A program made the translations under genes and the position numbers. The notes below the pieces were generated by a model. The model had not been told where the DNA came from, ran no database searches, and saw only the letters and a program-made list of their open reading frames with translations. Of a DNA stretch of 64,000 nt, positions 1 through 10,419 are shown piece by piece. Location: positions 1 through 64,000 of the forward strand of contig NZ_JAKZKS010000018.1 in NCBI RefSeq assembly GCF_022808615.1, read 5' to 3'. Every line of letters starts with the position of its first letter. Positions within the stretch are counted from its first letter, which is position 1. Source of the DNA: Bacillus sp. FJAT-47783 (GTDB lineage Bacteria > Bacillota > Bacilli > Bacillales > Aeribacillaceae).

Positions 1-126
1 GAAGATGTCCTTAAAAAGTCAAATCGAAAAATCAAAAAACTAATACAAAGTCAACTACAGCAATGGGTAGCAGCCTTACCTAACTATATCAAGGCTTATT
101 TGCCGATTTCAGTATGCGAAGTTTGA
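1..126 (+). CDS. 3' end of an unidentified gene (partial)
   Basis: An open frame enters from the left edge in frame 1 and stops at TGA 124-126, giving a 41-residue tail that is rich in Lys and Gln and ends LPISVCEV. The start lies outside the window. I do not recognise the family. It would converge on the minus-strand amidohydrolase that ends at 170. It could equally be a chance open frame. Confidence 0.25.
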   Translation, partial: EDVLKKSNRKIKKLIQSQLQQWVAALPNYIKAYLPISVCEV

Positions 127-169
127 GTTACTATTATAAGTTTATAAATATTAATCTAATTTTCTGTTA

Positions 170-1369
170 TTAATGCTCGACTTCTTCATTTAATTCGGCT
201 AACATATTTATTGCTACTTGGCCCATTACCTCTATCCCATAGGGAAGTGCATCTTCGTTAAATTCAAAGTAAGGATCATGAAGTGGTTTTTGCCCATCAC
301 CATTAGATGAACCCAGCCAAAAATATACACCCGGATATTTTAATAAAAATCGACCAAAGTCTTCTCCTCCCATAGAAGGTGATACCTCTGGAACACTCTG
401 GATTCCATAAAGATTTTCAACGGTTTTTTTCAATTGAGTGACACAATTTTCTGTGTTAATGGTCGCAGGATAGCCATCCAAATATTCGATAACAACCTCT
501 GCACCCATTGATTGAACAATCCTATTTACAACCTCATGAAATCGATTTTTCACCTTATTTTTCGTTTCATTTGAAAGCGTACGAACAGTACCTTCCAATG
601 TAACTTCATCTGCTATCACATTATAGCGATATCCGCCATTAACTTTTCCTATAGTTATAACTGCTGACTCAATCGGATCTACATTTCGGCTAACGATTGT
701 TTGAAGTATAGTTATAATTTGGTTCGCGACAATGATTGCATCAATAGTTTGCTGAGGCATACTTGCGTGTCCACCAGATCCTTTTACAGAGATTTTAAAT
801 CGATCCGAATTCGCCATCATTGGACCACTTCGAACTCCAATCATTCCTACCGGGAGATCTGGCCACACATGTTGTGCAATAATGACATCTGGATTATATG
901 TATCAAAAAGACCATCCTTCATCATCTCTTCCGCTCCCCCAGCAGGTGCATTCTCCTCTGCAGGCTGAAAAACCAATAGTATTGTTCCTTGGATTTCATC
1001 TCTTATTTGATTCAGCAGTATCCCAGCCCCTAGCAGCATGGCAGTATGCGCATCGTGCCCACATGCATGCATTTTCCCCTGTACTTTTGAAGAAAACGGT
1101 AAATCTGCTTTTTCAGCTATCGGTAATGCATCTATATCTGCTCTTAACGCAACCGTTTTTCCTTGTTTTCTGCCCTGAATAATTCCAAGTATCCCTGTTT
1201 TCGCAAATCCTGTTCGATAGGGTATTCCATACTCCTTTAGCTTTTGTTGAATTTTTTTTGAGGTTTCAAATTCTTCCCCACTCAGTTCTGGATTTTCATG
1301 TAAGTTTCTTCGAAAATCAACGACTTCCTTTAAGATATTTTTTGATTTACCTTTTAAAATTGTATTCAA
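170..1369 (-). CDS. M20 family amidohydrolase (hippurate/N-acyl-amino-acid hydrolase type)
   Basis: Metal-dependent cytosolic amidohydrolase of the M20D group (AmhX / hippurate hydrolase / N-acyl-L-amino-acid amidohydrolase), expected to cleave N-acyl amino acids or small peptides. The metal-site motif HACGHDAH is present, with ADIDALP just before it, PAEE in the middle and GGEDF near the C-terminus; about 399 aa is a normal family length. I place the start at TTG 1369. The reading frame extends to an ATG at 1387, but the intervening codons read GAGAGGGGAGAAGA, which is the ribosome site itself. It is the last gene of the nine-gene minus-strand peptide operon, 108 bases after the M81 gene. 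The exact substrate cannot be told from sequence. Confidence 0.88.
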   Translation of the reverse strand: MNTILKGKSKNILKEVVDFRRNLHENPELSGEEFETSKKIQQKLKEYGIPYRTGFAKTGILGIIQGRKQGKTVALRADIDALPIAEKADLPFSSKVQGKMHACGHDAHTAMLLGAGILLNQIRDEIQGTILLVFQPAEENAPAGGAEEMMKDGLFDTYNPDVIIAQHVWPDLPVGMIGVRSGPMMANSDRFKISVKGSGGHASMPQQTIDAIIVANQIITILQTIVSRNVDPIESAVITIGKVNGGYRYNVIADEVTLEGTVRTLSNETKNKVKNRFHEVVNRIVQSMGAEVVIEYLDGYPATINTENCVTQLKKTVENLYGIQSVPEVSPSMGGEDFGRFLLKYPGVYFWLGSSNGDGQKPLHDPYFEFNEDALPYGIEVMGQVAINMLAELNEEVEH

Positions 1370-1477
1370 TCTTCTCCCCTCTCTCATGAACCATACTTAA
1401 ATGTAAGGAAAAATTACTTTGTATTCCCAATACAATATTTGAGAAAGAACCTTTTCTCCTCTTAGAATGAGTACAGG

Positions 1478-2956
1478 TTACTGACATTGGAAATGACAAT
1501 TAGGATCTAACGGATAAATAGGTCTAGGAAGCTTATCATATTCATAGAAGGATGCGTTGCTGGTACTAATCCCAGGTGAATCTACCGTAATAATTTCTTT
1601 AGAGATAGGTTGAAAAACTTCCCGGAAATGTTGACAGGATTTTAACGCGACTAATTTATATTTAGTCACATCTATCCCATGAATCAAAAAAACCTGTTCA
1701 TCTAATGTCTGCGATTTAACAGAACAAACAATAATATCTACATTTCCTATTTGTAACCGAGCTGATTTACCTAAGTTGATTAAAGCTCCCTTAGACATAG
1801 AGGACGTCCGTATAAATTTCCCGTCAGTTAAGCTTTTAACATAAGCTTTTATGAAAAGAGGATTTCCGTGTAAGGAATCTGTTTTACCACCTAGTTCCAC
1901 ATTGATTGTAGATCCCACGCCAGATTCATGAGCAATTTTGGCAACAATCGGGTCGTATATAAATCCAAAACATGAATTGGGAACATCTTTCTCAATCATT
2001 GACTTTAGTAAAAATGTTCCATCCCCCGGTGCTCCACTACCTGGGTTATCTGATGTTTCGTTGATTATAATGGGATATCCTTCAATTAAAAGTGCTTTAT
2101 CAATTCCAACCTCAGGAGAAGGATAATTATAGACAAACTTTTCCCTTAATCCCCAAACGCGATTTGCTATGTCAGCGCTTATTTTTTGTGCTAGATGGAT
2201 ATCGTTATTTGTGATAGTAACAACAGCAGCACCAGTGTCTGGTGTGTCAGCACGCGCAAATCCATGAAAGAAGGTACAATCTATAACATCTTCTTCTTTT
2301 TCCCAGCTCCAACAACGTTCATTTATATCTTTTGCGGGTGATCGATAAGTCGTAGAAGGAAATATTATAAGCGGTAATTTAACAAAAGACATCACAGGAT
2401 GTGTATCCCCCTGCACTATTTTAACAGCTAAAGCCATGGCCTCTTGACCTCTATCAAAGGTATCTGTATGAGGGTAATAGTTTACACCAAGAAGTGCATC
2501 TGCTTCTTTAACCATTTCCTTCGTTATATTTCCATGTAAATCTAGTGCAACAACGATCGGAATTTCATATCCGACTGCTTTTCTCAAAGCTTTTAACAAA
2601 TCGCCTTCCAAATCGTAATGGTCTTCTGCAACTCCACTACCATGAAGAGCGAGACAGATAGCGTCCAATTGTTCTGCATACTTTATTGCTGTTATCAACT
2701 CATCTCTAAGTGTTTCGTAGGTTTGTTTGGTAATTAATCCGGATGGATTGCAAAAAGCAGAAAAAGTAGGAATAAGATCAACGCCAAGTTCATTTCCTTT
2801 GTCAATCATTCCTCCTAAATAGCCCTTTACATTTCTATTCTTCTCTAGAATCTCCTCTCCATATATCCATTGGTACTCTTTAAACGATTCCACCGTCGTT
2901 TTCACACTAGAAAATGTATTGCTCTCGTGCATGACTTGTCCAATTGCAATTTTCAT
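1478..2956 (-). CDS. M81 family metallopeptidase (MlrC-like)
   Basis: Homologue of MlrC, the M81 metalloprotein known from microcystin breakdown, where it acts on linearised peptide products. Seen in the protein: N-terminal MKIAIGQVMHESNTF, then LHGSGVAEDHYDLEGD, DLHGN and NYYPHTD, which fit the conserved metal-binding N-terminal half of the family; the C-terminal half also matches in length (492 aa in all). An upstream in-frame start exists at 2995, but GGAG sits 9 bases before the ATG at 2956, so I use that. It lies between the beta-lactamase-like hydrolase and the M20 amidohydrolase. In this context I infer a role in breaking down imported peptides; most bacterial M81 proteins have no known substrate. 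Confidence 0.85.
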   Translation of the reverse strand: MKIAIGQVMHESNTFSSVKTTVESFKEYQWIYGEEILEKNRNVKGYLGGMIDKGNELGVDLIPTFSAFCNPSGLITKQTYETLRDELITAIKYAEQLDAICLALHGSGVAEDHYDLEGDLLKALRKAVGYEIPIVVALDLHGNITKEMVKEADALLGVNYYPHTDTFDRGQEAMALAVKIVQGDTHPVMSFVKLPLIIFPSTTYRSPAKDINERCWSWEKEEDVIDCTFFHGFARADTPDTGAAVVTITNNDIHLAQKISADIANRVWGLREKFVYNYPSPEVGIDKALLIEGYPIIINETSDNPGSGAPGDGTFLLKSMIEKDVPNSCFGFIYDPIVAKIAHESGVGSTINVELGGKTDSLHGNPLFIKAYVKSLTDGKFIRTSSMSKGALINLGKSARLQIGNVDIIVCSVKSQTLDEQVFLIHGIDVTKYKLVALKSCQHFREVFQPISKEIITVDSPGISTSNASFYEYDKLPRPIYPLDPNCHFQCQ

Positions 2957-3102
2957 ATTGACCAGCTCCATTATTTGAGGTTTATCATAAAACACTACAT
3001 TTCACCCGATATATTCGTATAAAAATACACACCGTAACAATTTTAGTAGGAGGTCAACAATTCAACCTCGTATTAGATAAGAGTAGCTTATCTTAATTTA
3101 TC

Positions 3103-4506
3103 CTATGAACTTCTTGGTATAAAACGTACTCCTTTGAATACTCCTGTAATCTCATGATGGATGTTAAATAAAAATTTAATTTTATTCCCACCTGGTGTAA
3201 AAAAACTATCTTCAGAATAAGGTTTCATAGGAATAGATTTTTCTTCATCAACCAATTGAAGTATTCCATTCCTAACCACGAACCTTAACTTAATCCCTTC
3301 CGCAGACTGATAAATTCCGACAAATTTATTAAGTTGCTGCGATGTAAGTTTGTATTCAATTAAATCGTCATTCTTTGATTTTGGAATACCTAGAGTATGG
3401 TTTAATGCCGTTTCAGCCAGGTCCTTAACTCCTACCTTGCTTATATTCATTAGGACCACTACTGTTATACCTTGTTCTTTAGCTACTTTCATATGAGAGG
3501 AGACACCTTTAATACTTCCACCATGACCTAATATCTTGATATCGTCATGTTTATCTACATGCAAACCATACCCGTACCAGTTTCCTGTTGGCATCATTAC
3601 TTGTTGGGTAGTCATTTTTTGAAGGCTTTTTTTCGATACGATTCTTTCACCATTTACTAGTCCCTCTAGACGATAGACTTCTAAATATTTTCTTAAATCT
3701 GAAATACAGGACTTTAAAGCTCCATGAGAATATATCTCTCCAGAATGCCACCATGTCGGAGAATGGAATGTATTAAACCCTATCCCTTTTTTATAGGAAT
3801 ACAATTCTGCCACTTCATTATAATTGGACAAATCATTTATTAAAAAAGTCGAATTGTACATACCTAAAGGATCCAAAATGTTTTCTCTCATATAGGTAAT
3901 ATACTGTTGACCACTAGCTCTTTCTATAACCTCTTGCAACAGAGCATAACCTTCATTTGAATAGTTAAATACTTCTCCAGGTTGACCTAGTAATGAGTAT
4001 TCAGTATCTGACATAGCTTCTATCAATTCAACCACTGTTTTTACGGGATGATCTTTAGTTAATAATGATAATCTATCAGTTAAATAAGCTCCATCGGGAT
4101 CCTTCCGAATGCTTTCTGCTTTTGCACGGTTAATGGCTTCCATACCTGGGAGTCCACTTGTATGAGTCAAAAGATGGTGGATTTTAATGTTTTCAGGGAA
4201 AGCTTGATTAGTTAATCGTAGTTCGGGTAACCACTTAACCACAGGGTCATTTACGGATAGTTTACGCTCATCTTCCAGTTGCATAATAGCAAGAGCAGTA
4301 AAAGACTTTGTAATAGAAGCGACCCCAAATATGGTATCCGAAGTGACAGGTAATAATCGTTCAACATCCCTATAGCCAAAATATTTTTCAAAAACAATCT
4401 CACCGTGTTGAGACACTGCTATAGCCATACCAGGAACGTGTGCAGACTTACACTTTTCATTTAATATGGCATCAAGTGAAGACAAAGACTTTTCCTCACA
4501 AGTCAT
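3103..4506 (-). CDS. Beta-lactamase-fold serine hydrolase (class C / PBP4* type)
   Basis: Serine hydrolase of the beta-lactamase/AmpH/D-aminopeptidase superfamily. The three active-site elements are visible: SITK (SxxK nucleophile), YSN in FNYSNEGY, and HGG in LGHGGSIKG. A C-terminal extension of about 100 residues resembles the lipocalin-like tail of such esterases and D-aminopeptidases. No signal peptide is seen from the chosen start, so it may act in the cytosol. The frame is open to 4632, but AGGAGGG lies 6 bases before the ATG at 4506, giving 467 aa. It follows the peptide-binding lipoprotein gene. D-amino-acid peptidase activity would suit the operon; esterase activity is the main alternative. 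Confidence 0.85.
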   Translation of the reverse strand: MTCEEKSLSSLDAILNEKCKSAHVPGMAIAVSQHGEIVFEKYFGYRDVERLLPVTSDTIFGVASITKSFTALAIMQLEDERKLSVNDPVVKWLPELRLTNQAFPENIKIHHLLTHTSGLPGMEAINRAKAESIRKDPDGAYLTDRLSLLTKDHPVKTVVELIEAMSDTEYSLLGQPGEVFNYSNEGYALLQEVIERASGQQYITYMRENILDPLGMYNSTFLINDLSNYNEVAELYSYKKGIGFNTFHSPTWWHSGEIYSHGALKSCISDLRKYLEVYRLEGLVNGERIVSKKSLQKMTTQQVMMPTGNWYGYGLHVDKHDDIKILGHGGSIKGVSSHMKVAKEQGITVVVLMNISKVGVKDLAETALNHTLGIPKSKNDDLIEYKLTSQQLNKFVGIYQSAEGIKLRFVVRNGILQLVDEEKSIPMKPYSEDSFFTPGGNKIKFLFNIHHEITGVFKGVRFIPRSS

Positions 4507-4613
4507 ATTATCCCTCCTGATTTTAATAATCCAACAAGAACAAAAGGTATTGGGGCTGTAAGCGAATGGATAAACTTCGTTTACAGCCTCATTACTTTTT
4601 TTACAAAAAATTG

Positions 4614-6254
4614 TTATTGTTCCATCCACCATTTATGAATTTTAAAATAAGAATTTCCCGGATGTTCTTTAACGCCATGTAATTTTGGTGTATAAAGCAT
4701 ATTATCGATTGGGTGATACAAAAATGTGTAGGGCTGATCTTCCGCTATCATTTCCTGGATTTTTTCCACCATCGCTTTCCGTTCATCCCGATTGGTCGAA
4801 TGATCACTTTTTTCCATCAATTGATCGAGTTCCGGATTGCTATATTTAATTCGGTTTAAACCATTCTCAGCTTCATTGGTGTGAAAAATTGTCGTCACAG
4901 ATGGATCTAACGAAACAGATAAAGCCGATACATACGCATCATACTCAAAATCAGGAGGCCCGATTTGCTCTAAAAAAGCACTCGTTTCTAAAACTTTGGG
5001 AGTTATCTTAATTCCGATTTTTTTCCACTGCTGTTGAGCAATTTCCACTACTTGTTGCCGCGCTTTATTTCCATTACTCACCATAAGAGTGAATTTAAAG
5101 TCTTTTCCATCTTTATCTAAAATACCGTCTCCATTGGTATCTTCCCATCCTGCTTCTAAGAGCAGTTGTTTCGCTTTGTCTGGGTCATAGTTAAACTTTG
5201 GGATATCCTCATTGTAAGCCCAGCTGAATGGAATACCAGCTGTGTGTGCAGGTTCTCCATTTCCATCCAATACAAATTTAATTATTTCTTCTCTATTTAA
5301 TCCGTGAGTTAAAGCCTGACGCACTTTTTTATCTTGAAACAAGGGATTCCTTTCGTTATAGGCAATCCAGTTCCAAGATGCACTAAGTACACTGGTTAAT
5401 GTCGCCTCCCCTCGCTCAACCAGAGTTTGTGCTGCAGGAACATCATCTGCTGAAACACTCATGTAATTGATATCACCAGCCTGGAATTGTGACAACAATG
5501 CATTCGTATCTGGAACGATTTTGTAAGTGAGGGAATCTAAATATGGACGTCCTTCATAATAGTCTTCATTAGCGACAAACTTTACATATTGACCTTTCTT
5601 CCACTCTTTAAATTTAAAAGGACCGGTCCCAATAGGATTTTTCGTATTGAATTCTGCTTCTCCCAAATCAGAAATTGGAACATCACCTAAAATATGTTTA
5701 GGAAGAATATAGTAAGGTGTAGTTCTAGAGATAAATTGGGTACTTGGCTCCTTTAAACTTATTTCAACGGTGTAGTCGTTAAGTGCCTTAATTTCCTTGA
5801 AATTACTAAAGTATGATCCGCGCGGTCCATTGTAACCTTTATTTAAAGGAATATTATATGTGAACTCTACATCTTCAGCTGTAAAAGGTTCCCCATCATG
5901 CCATAAAACATCCTCTCTCAGCTTAAATGTCCATTTCTTCCCACCATCAGAGGATTCCCATCTTTCGGCCAAGTCAGGAATAGGTTCTCCCTTATCATTG
6001 ATATCGACTAGTCCATTGAACATAAAACCAATAAGTGTACCACTTTTTGCATCAGTAGCATACTTATCATTGAACGTTTTTGGTCCAGCAGTAGCCCCAA
6101 TGATTAAGTCCCCTCCCTGTTGCGGCTTCATATTTGTTTCTCCATTAACTTTTTCAGGTTCTGCCGTAGTGCTGTCACTATTCGATGAACAAGCTCCTAA
6201 AAACAAAATAAAAATAATCGATAGTAGCATACTCATTCTTTGTTCCTTTTTCAC
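4614..6254 (-). CDS. Peptide ABC transporter substrate-binding lipoprotein (DppE/OppA type)
   Basis: Family 5 extracellular solute-binding protein (546 aa) that delivers oligopeptides or similar ligands to the permease pair encoded just before it. It has a Lys-rich N-terminus, a hydrophobic segment and a lipobox LGAC, so it should be a membrane-anchored lipoprotein, followed by a Ser/Thr/Glu-rich linker. The family signature around residues 85-130 (LAERWESSDGGKKWTFKLR and the following WHDGEPFTAEDV) is clear. The start is GTG 6254 with GGAGGT 6 bases upstream. Permease, ATPase and hydrolase genes around it make a complete import-and-degrade unit. Confidence 0.93.
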   Translation of the reverse strand: MKKEQRMSMLLSIIFILFLGACSSNSDSTTAEPEKVNGETNMKPQQGGDLIIGATAGPKTFNDKYATDAKSGTLIGFMFNGLVDINDKGEPIPDLAERWESSDGGKKWTFKLREDVLWHDGEPFTAEDVEFTYNIPLNKGYNGPRGSYFSNFKEIKALNDYTVEISLKEPSTQFISRTTPYYILPKHILGDVPISDLGEAEFNTKNPIGTGPFKFKEWKKGQYVKFVANEDYYEGRPYLDSLTYKIVPDTNALLSQFQAGDINYMSVSADDVPAAQTLVERGEATLTSVLSASWNWIAYNERNPLFQDKKVRQALTHGLNREEIIKFVLDGNGEPAHTAGIPFSWAYNEDIPKFNYDPDKAKQLLLEAGWEDTNGDGILDKDGKDFKFTLMVSNGNKARQQVVEIAQQQWKKIGIKITPKVLETSAFLEQIGPPDFEYDAYVSALSVSLDPSVTTIFHTNEAENGLNRIKYSNPELDQLMEKSDHSTNRDERKAMVEKIQEMIAEDQPYTFLYHPIDNMLYTPKLHGVKEHPGNSYFKIHKWWMEQ

Positions 6255-6364
6255 TAAATTACCTCCATTTTTTCATTTTTAAGACGGAATTTTCAACTTA
6301 TACTTTGGTCTTTTGCCAATCCTTTTGTAAACTTTTCTATAAAATTATTGAAATGTTTTCCATG

Positions 6365-7267
6365 TTATTTTTGTTTTGGGTCCAACGCATCCCGAAGTCC
6401 GTCTCCAATAAAATTAAAAGCTAATATCGTCAAAAGAATCATCAAACCGGGAAACAACGGATACCACCAAGCATTAAGCATGATACTAAAATCCTGGGCA
6501 CTCTGTAGCATATTACCCCAGCTTGGAGTCGGTGGTTGCACCCCAAGTCCTAAATAACTTAGCGTTGACTCAGCCAAAATAACGTAACCTATGTGTAGGG
6601 TTGCTGACACGATAATTGGTCCTATCGCATTAGGTAACACATGCGAAAAAATAATTTTCCATGTTCGTATTCCCATCGTACGTGACGCCAACACAAATTC
6701 CCTTGATCGTAAAGATAAGAATTCCCCACGCACCAATCTGGCAGTTCCCGTCCAACTAAATAATGCAAATACCATGATTAGTGTACTTATACTAGGCTCT
6801 AAAACTGCGATAAGCGTAATTAATAGAAAGATCTGAGGAAAGGCAATGATAACATCAACAACTCTCATCAGAAACGAATCTACAATACCTCCGAAATAAC
6901 CGGCAATAGCACCGACAATCGTCCCGATAAATACCATTCCCGCTACAGCTGAAAAGCTTACCGCCAACGACACCCTTGCCCCATATAGTAAACGACTAAA
7001 TGTATCTCGGCCCAACTCATCCGTCCCCAAAAGGTGATCCCATCCCATAGGAGCAAGTTGGTTGCTTAATACCTGTTCATCAGGATCATAGGGAGCTAAC
7101 AAAGGGGCAAATAATGCCGCAAAGATAATGAGGATAATAAAAAGAGCTCCAGCCACAGCCAGTTTATTTTTCATAAACTTATTAAAAGCTATTTTCCATA
7201 ACGATTCTGGTTTATGTTTCTTCTCAACAAGTACATCTGGAGAAGTCATATGTTGAGGTATCGGCAA
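6365..7267 (-). CDS. Peptide ABC transporter permease (DppC/OppC type)
   Basis: Inner permease of the peptide importer, 300 aa. It has a short cytoplasmic N-terminus, one membrane segment, then [18 protein letters not shown], which is typical of the OppC N-terminal domain, and five further membrane segments. The EAA-like loop reads [21 protein letters not shown]. The start is TTG 7267, placed directly after the TAA of the other permease gene, with GGGGGAG 6 bases upstream inside that gene's 3' end; this implies translational coupling. Confidence 0.92.
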   Translation of the reverse strand: MPIPQHMTSPDVLVEKKHKPESLWKIAFNKFMKNKLAVAGALFIILIIFAALFAPLLAPYDPDEQVLSNQLAPMGWDHLLGTDELGRDTFSRLLYGARVSLAVSFSAVAGMVFIGTIVGAIAGYFGGIVDSFLMRVVDVIIAFPQIFLLITLIAVLEPSISTLIMVFALFSWTGTARLVRGEFLSLRSREFVLASRTMGIRTWKIIFSHVLPNAIGPIIVSATLHIGYVILAESTLSYLGLGVQPPTPSWGNMLQSAQDFSIMLNAWWYPLFPGLMILLTILAFNFIGDGLRDALDPKQK

Positions 7268-8233
7268 TTATCTCTCCCCCTTTCCATATTCAATTCTCGG
7301 ATCAGTTACCGCATATAGGATATCGGCAATTAGATTACCGATCAACACTAACACTGCTGAAATCATCGTAATAGCCATAATAATTGGATAGTCTCGTTCG
7401 AAGGTTGCATCAATAAACAGTAATCCCAATCCTGGCCAATTAAAGATTTTTTCCGTAACAACGGCCCCCCCAATAAACGAAGGCAACATTAGACCAAGGA
7501 TGGTAATAACAGGAATTAAACCATTCCGAAGTCCATGCTTATAAACGACCTTTCTTTGTTTAAATCCTTTTGCACGAGCGGTCCGTATATAATCTTGGTC
7601 GAGTACATCCATCATGCTTGAACGAGTGTAGCGTGTTAAGGAAGCCATATCTGCAGTAGCTAAAACAAATGCTGGCAGGATTAAATGGTGAAGTCTGTCC
7701 CATAAACTGAATGGTTCATTTAATGTCGCTACTCCACCAGAGGGAAACCAACCTAATTGAACCGAGAAAAACATGATGAGTACTAGTCCCAACCAAAAAT
7801 TCGGTGTTGCTATTCCTAAAAAGGAAGCCGTAGTCACAGAGTAGTCAGTTAGTGTGTAGGGTTTTGAAGCTGACCAAACCCCAAATGGAATCGCTATCAT
7901 AATAGCTAATAAAGAAGAAACAACCATTAATAATAGGGTGTTTGGTAGACGATCCATAATGAGTTCACTTACTGGTACACCTTGCTGAATTAAGGAATCC
8001 CCAAAATCTCCCTGCAAAATATTCCCCATCCACCGGATATATTGAATATGAATCGGGTCATTTAATCCGTAGTCCTCTATAAAAGCTTGTCTGTCCTCAT
8101 AGCTGATATCGGGATTCATCATTAAGGCTCCCGGTTCCCCTGGTGCCAAATGCACAATCCCAAAAGATAGAATTGATATACCAAACATTAAAGGAATTGT
8201 TAATAAAATCCTTCGAATAATGTAGGCTATCAT
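7268..8233 (-). CDS. Peptide ABC transporter permease (DppB/OppB type)
   Basis: Inner permease, 321 aa, that pairs with the DppC-type protein. It begins MIAYIIRRILLTIPLMFGIS, the usual first helix of OppB/DppB, and carries the EAA-type loop ARAKGFKQRKVVYKHGLRN that contacts the ATPases. Six membrane segments are expected. GGGGGG lies 8 bases before the ATG. It is separated from the preceding ATPase gene by 144 bases in which I see no gene and no clear terminator. Confidence 0.92.
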   Translation of the reverse strand: MIAYIIRRILLTIPLMFGISILSFGIVHLAPGEPGALMMNPDISYEDRQAFIEDYGLNDPIHIQYIRWMGNILQGDFGDSLIQQGVPVSELIMDRLPNTLLLMVVSSLLAIMIAIPFGVWSASKPYTLTDYSVTTASFLGIATPNFWLGLVLIMFFSVQLGWFPSGGVATLNEPFSLWDRLHHLILPAFVLATADMASLTRYTRSSMMDVLDQDYIRTARAKGFKQRKVVYKHGLRNGLIPVITILGLMLPSFIGGAVVTEKIFNWPGLGLLFIDATFERDYPIIMAITMISAVLVLIGNLIADILYAVTDPRIEYGKGER

Positions 8234-8377
8234 AGTACATTCCCCCCTTTTTCTATATACGTAATATGACCAACAAAAGCATGCACTCCCTTATTAAATC
8301 TCACATCCAACAGTATTTTTTTACCAATTCCACTACAAAAGTAAAATATGAATATCTCTTTTTACCTTACTAGCTCC

Positions 8378-9406
8378 CTAATATTGATGACAGGCAACAT
8401 AATGATCTAGTAGTCCTACTTGTTTTGATTTAGGAATAACTTCTCGACAGATGTCCATTGCTACAGGACATCTTGTATGAAAAACACAACCTGATGGTGG
8501 GTTGCTAGGGCTCGGCATTTCTCCTTTTAAAATGATTCTTTCTTTTTTGGGATCTCCTTTCTTTTTCGGAACGGGGATAGCGGACAATAAAGCCTGAGTA
8601 TAAGGATGTAAAGGGTCAGTATAGAGACTTTCTTTATCTGCTACTTCCATTAAATTACCTAGATACATAACAGCCACTCGGTCAGAAATGTGACGGACTA
8701 CACTTAAATCATGTGAAATAAAAACATAAGTAAGATGGAATTTCTCTTGTAAATCTTTCATTAAATTTATGATCTGAGCTTGAATTGATACGTCCAAAGC
8801 TGAAACCGCTTCATCAGCAATAATTACTTGTGGATTGAGGGCTAGTGCACGTGCAATACCTATCCTTTGTCGTTGTCCACCTGAGAATTCGTGTGGATAT
8901 CGATTTGTGTAGGCTGCATTTAATCCAACAACTTCCAATAGCTCTTTCACCCTGTCTAATCTTTGCTGTTTATTTTCGTATAATCCATGAGCCGTTAATG
9001 GTTCCATTAACGTTTTCCCAAGAGTCTTCCTCGGATTTAAAGAGGCATAAGGATCCTGAAAAATCATTTGTATTTCTTTCCGAATTGTTTTCCTAAGTTG
9101 ATTTTCTGTAAATCTAGTAATATCCTGATTTTTATATATAATCTTGCCTTCAGTCGGACGATTTAGGCGAATAATGGTCCGGCCAGCCGTTGACTTCCCA
9201 CAACCAGATTCACCGACAATCCCTAATGTCTCACCTTTTTTTACTTTTAAATTTATTCCATCTACTGCTTTTACGTACCCAACAGTTTTTTGCAATACAC
9301 CCGCTTTAATAGGAAAATATTTTTTGAGATTTTTCACTTCTAAAATAGTATGCTGCTCTGAAAATTTTGACTGGTTATTGTTTTTCATTAACAGTTTTAC
9401 CGTCAT
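8378..9406 (-). CDS. Peptide ABC transporter ATP-binding protein (DppF/OppF type)
   Basis: Second ATPase of the importer, 342 aa. Walker A GESGCGKS, signature SGGQRQRIGIARAL and Walker B VIIADE are all present, followed by the Opp/Dpp C-terminal extension with the Cys cluster C-VFHTRC-PVAMDIC of the OppD/F family. The frame runs to a TTG at 9421, but GGAGGAG is 7 bases before ATG 9406, and that ATG overlaps the stop of the upstream ATPase as ATGA. This is a tight coupled pair. Confidence 0.93.
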   Translation of the reverse strand: MTVKLLMKNNNQSKFSEQHTILEVKNLKKYFPIKAGVLQKTVGYVKAVDGINLKVKKGETLGIVGESGCGKSTAGRTIIRLNRPTEGKIIYKNQDITRFTENQLRKTIRKEIQMIFQDPYASLNPRKTLGKTLMEPLTAHGLYENKQQRLDRVKELLEVVGLNAAYTNRYPHEFSGGQRQRIGIARALALNPQVIIADEAVSALDVSIQAQIINLMKDLQEKFHLTYVFISHDLSVVRHISDRVAVMYLGNLMEVADKESLYTDPLHPYTQALLSAIPVPKKKGDPKKERIILKGEMPSPSNPPSGCVFHTRCPVAMDICREVIPKSKQVGLLDHYVACHQY

Positions 9407-10389
9407 TTTCTCTCCTCCCAATTGCCCTCATAATGAAAACAGCGTACCGAACGCATTGTAGAAAGCGGTTTCAATTGAGGTTTTTCTTCTCGACATCGGT
9501 CGAATGCTTTTTGACAGCGAGGGGCAAATCGACAGCCTCTTGGTAAAGCATCCGGAGTTGGGACACTGCCATCAATCGAATGAAGTCTATCAACCTTTCT
9601 ATTCAATAAAGGAACAGAATTAATAAGTCCTTCTGTATAAGGATGGTAAGCATTGTCGAACAATTCCTCAACTGGTGCTTCTTCAACAATTTCACCCGCA
9701 TACATGACAATCACTCTTTCTGCAAGTTCAGATACGACACCTAGGTCATGGGTAATCAGTAGAATAGAAGTATCGAACTTCCTCGTTAGGTCTTTTAGTA
9801 ATTCCATGATTTGCGCTTGTGTAGTGACATCTAACGCGGTTGTAGGTTCATCGGCAATCAATAATTTTGGATTACAGCTCATAGCCATAGCTATCATAAC
9901 TCTTTGCCTCATTCCCCCGGACAATCGGTGAGGATAATCGTAAATCATTTCTTCCGCACGTGAAAAACCGACCATTTTAAGTAATTTAATGGCTTCTTTA
10001 GTTGCGGAAGAACGTGAGAGCCCTTCATGATATGTAATAACCTCTATCAACTGTTCACCGATCGTTAATACTGGGTTAAGAGAAGTCATCGGCTCCTGAA
10101 AAATCATCGATATTTCTTTTCCGCGGATTTTACACATTTCTTCCTCGGATAACTTACATAAATCACTGTCTTCCAATCGTATACTTCCTTCGATAATTTT
10201 ACCCCCTGGTTCTGGAACCAGCCTCATAATCGATAGAGAGGTCATACTCTTGCCACAACCGGATTCACCAACTAAAGCTACTGTTTCTCCTTTATTTATT
10301 CGAAAATCGACTCCGTCAACTGCAGGAACTACAGATTTTTTTTGATAAAAATATGTTTTCAATCCTTCGATAGTCAATAAAGAAGTCAT
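9403..10389 (-). CDS. Peptide ABC transporter ATP-binding protein (DppD/OppD type)
   Basis: First ATPase of the importer, 328 aa. Walker A GESGCGKSMTS, signature SGGMRQRVMIAMAM, Walker B LLIADEPTTALD and the C-terminal oligopeptide-ABC extension RGCRFAPRCQKAFDRC are visible. AGGGAGG precedes the ATG. It lies 30 bases after the S9 peptidase gene and overlaps the next ATPase by 4 bases. Confidence 0.93.
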   Translation of the reverse strand: MTSLLTIEGLKTYFYQKKSVVPAVDGVDFRINKGETVALVGESGCGKSMTSLSIMRLVPEPGGKIIEGSIRLEDSDLCKLSEEEMCKIRGKEISMIFQEPMTSLNPVLTIGEQLIEVITYHEGLSRSSATKEAIKLLKMVGFSRAEEMIYDYPHRLSGGMRQRVMIAMAMSCNPKLLIADEPTTALDVTTQAQIMELLKDLTRKFDTSILLITHDLGVVSELAERVIVMYAGEIVEEAPVEELFDNAYHPYTEGLINSVPLLNRKVDRLHSIDGSVPTPDALPRGCRFAPRCQKAFDRCREEKPQLKPLSTMRSVRCFHYEGNWEERK

Positions 10390-10419
10390 ACATATTACCT
10401 CCCTTTTATAAGAAGTTGC

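Noticed and set aside
1-126. Transposase tail at the left edge
   Set aside because: The 41 residues show no recognisable transposase motif; left as an unidentified partial frame.
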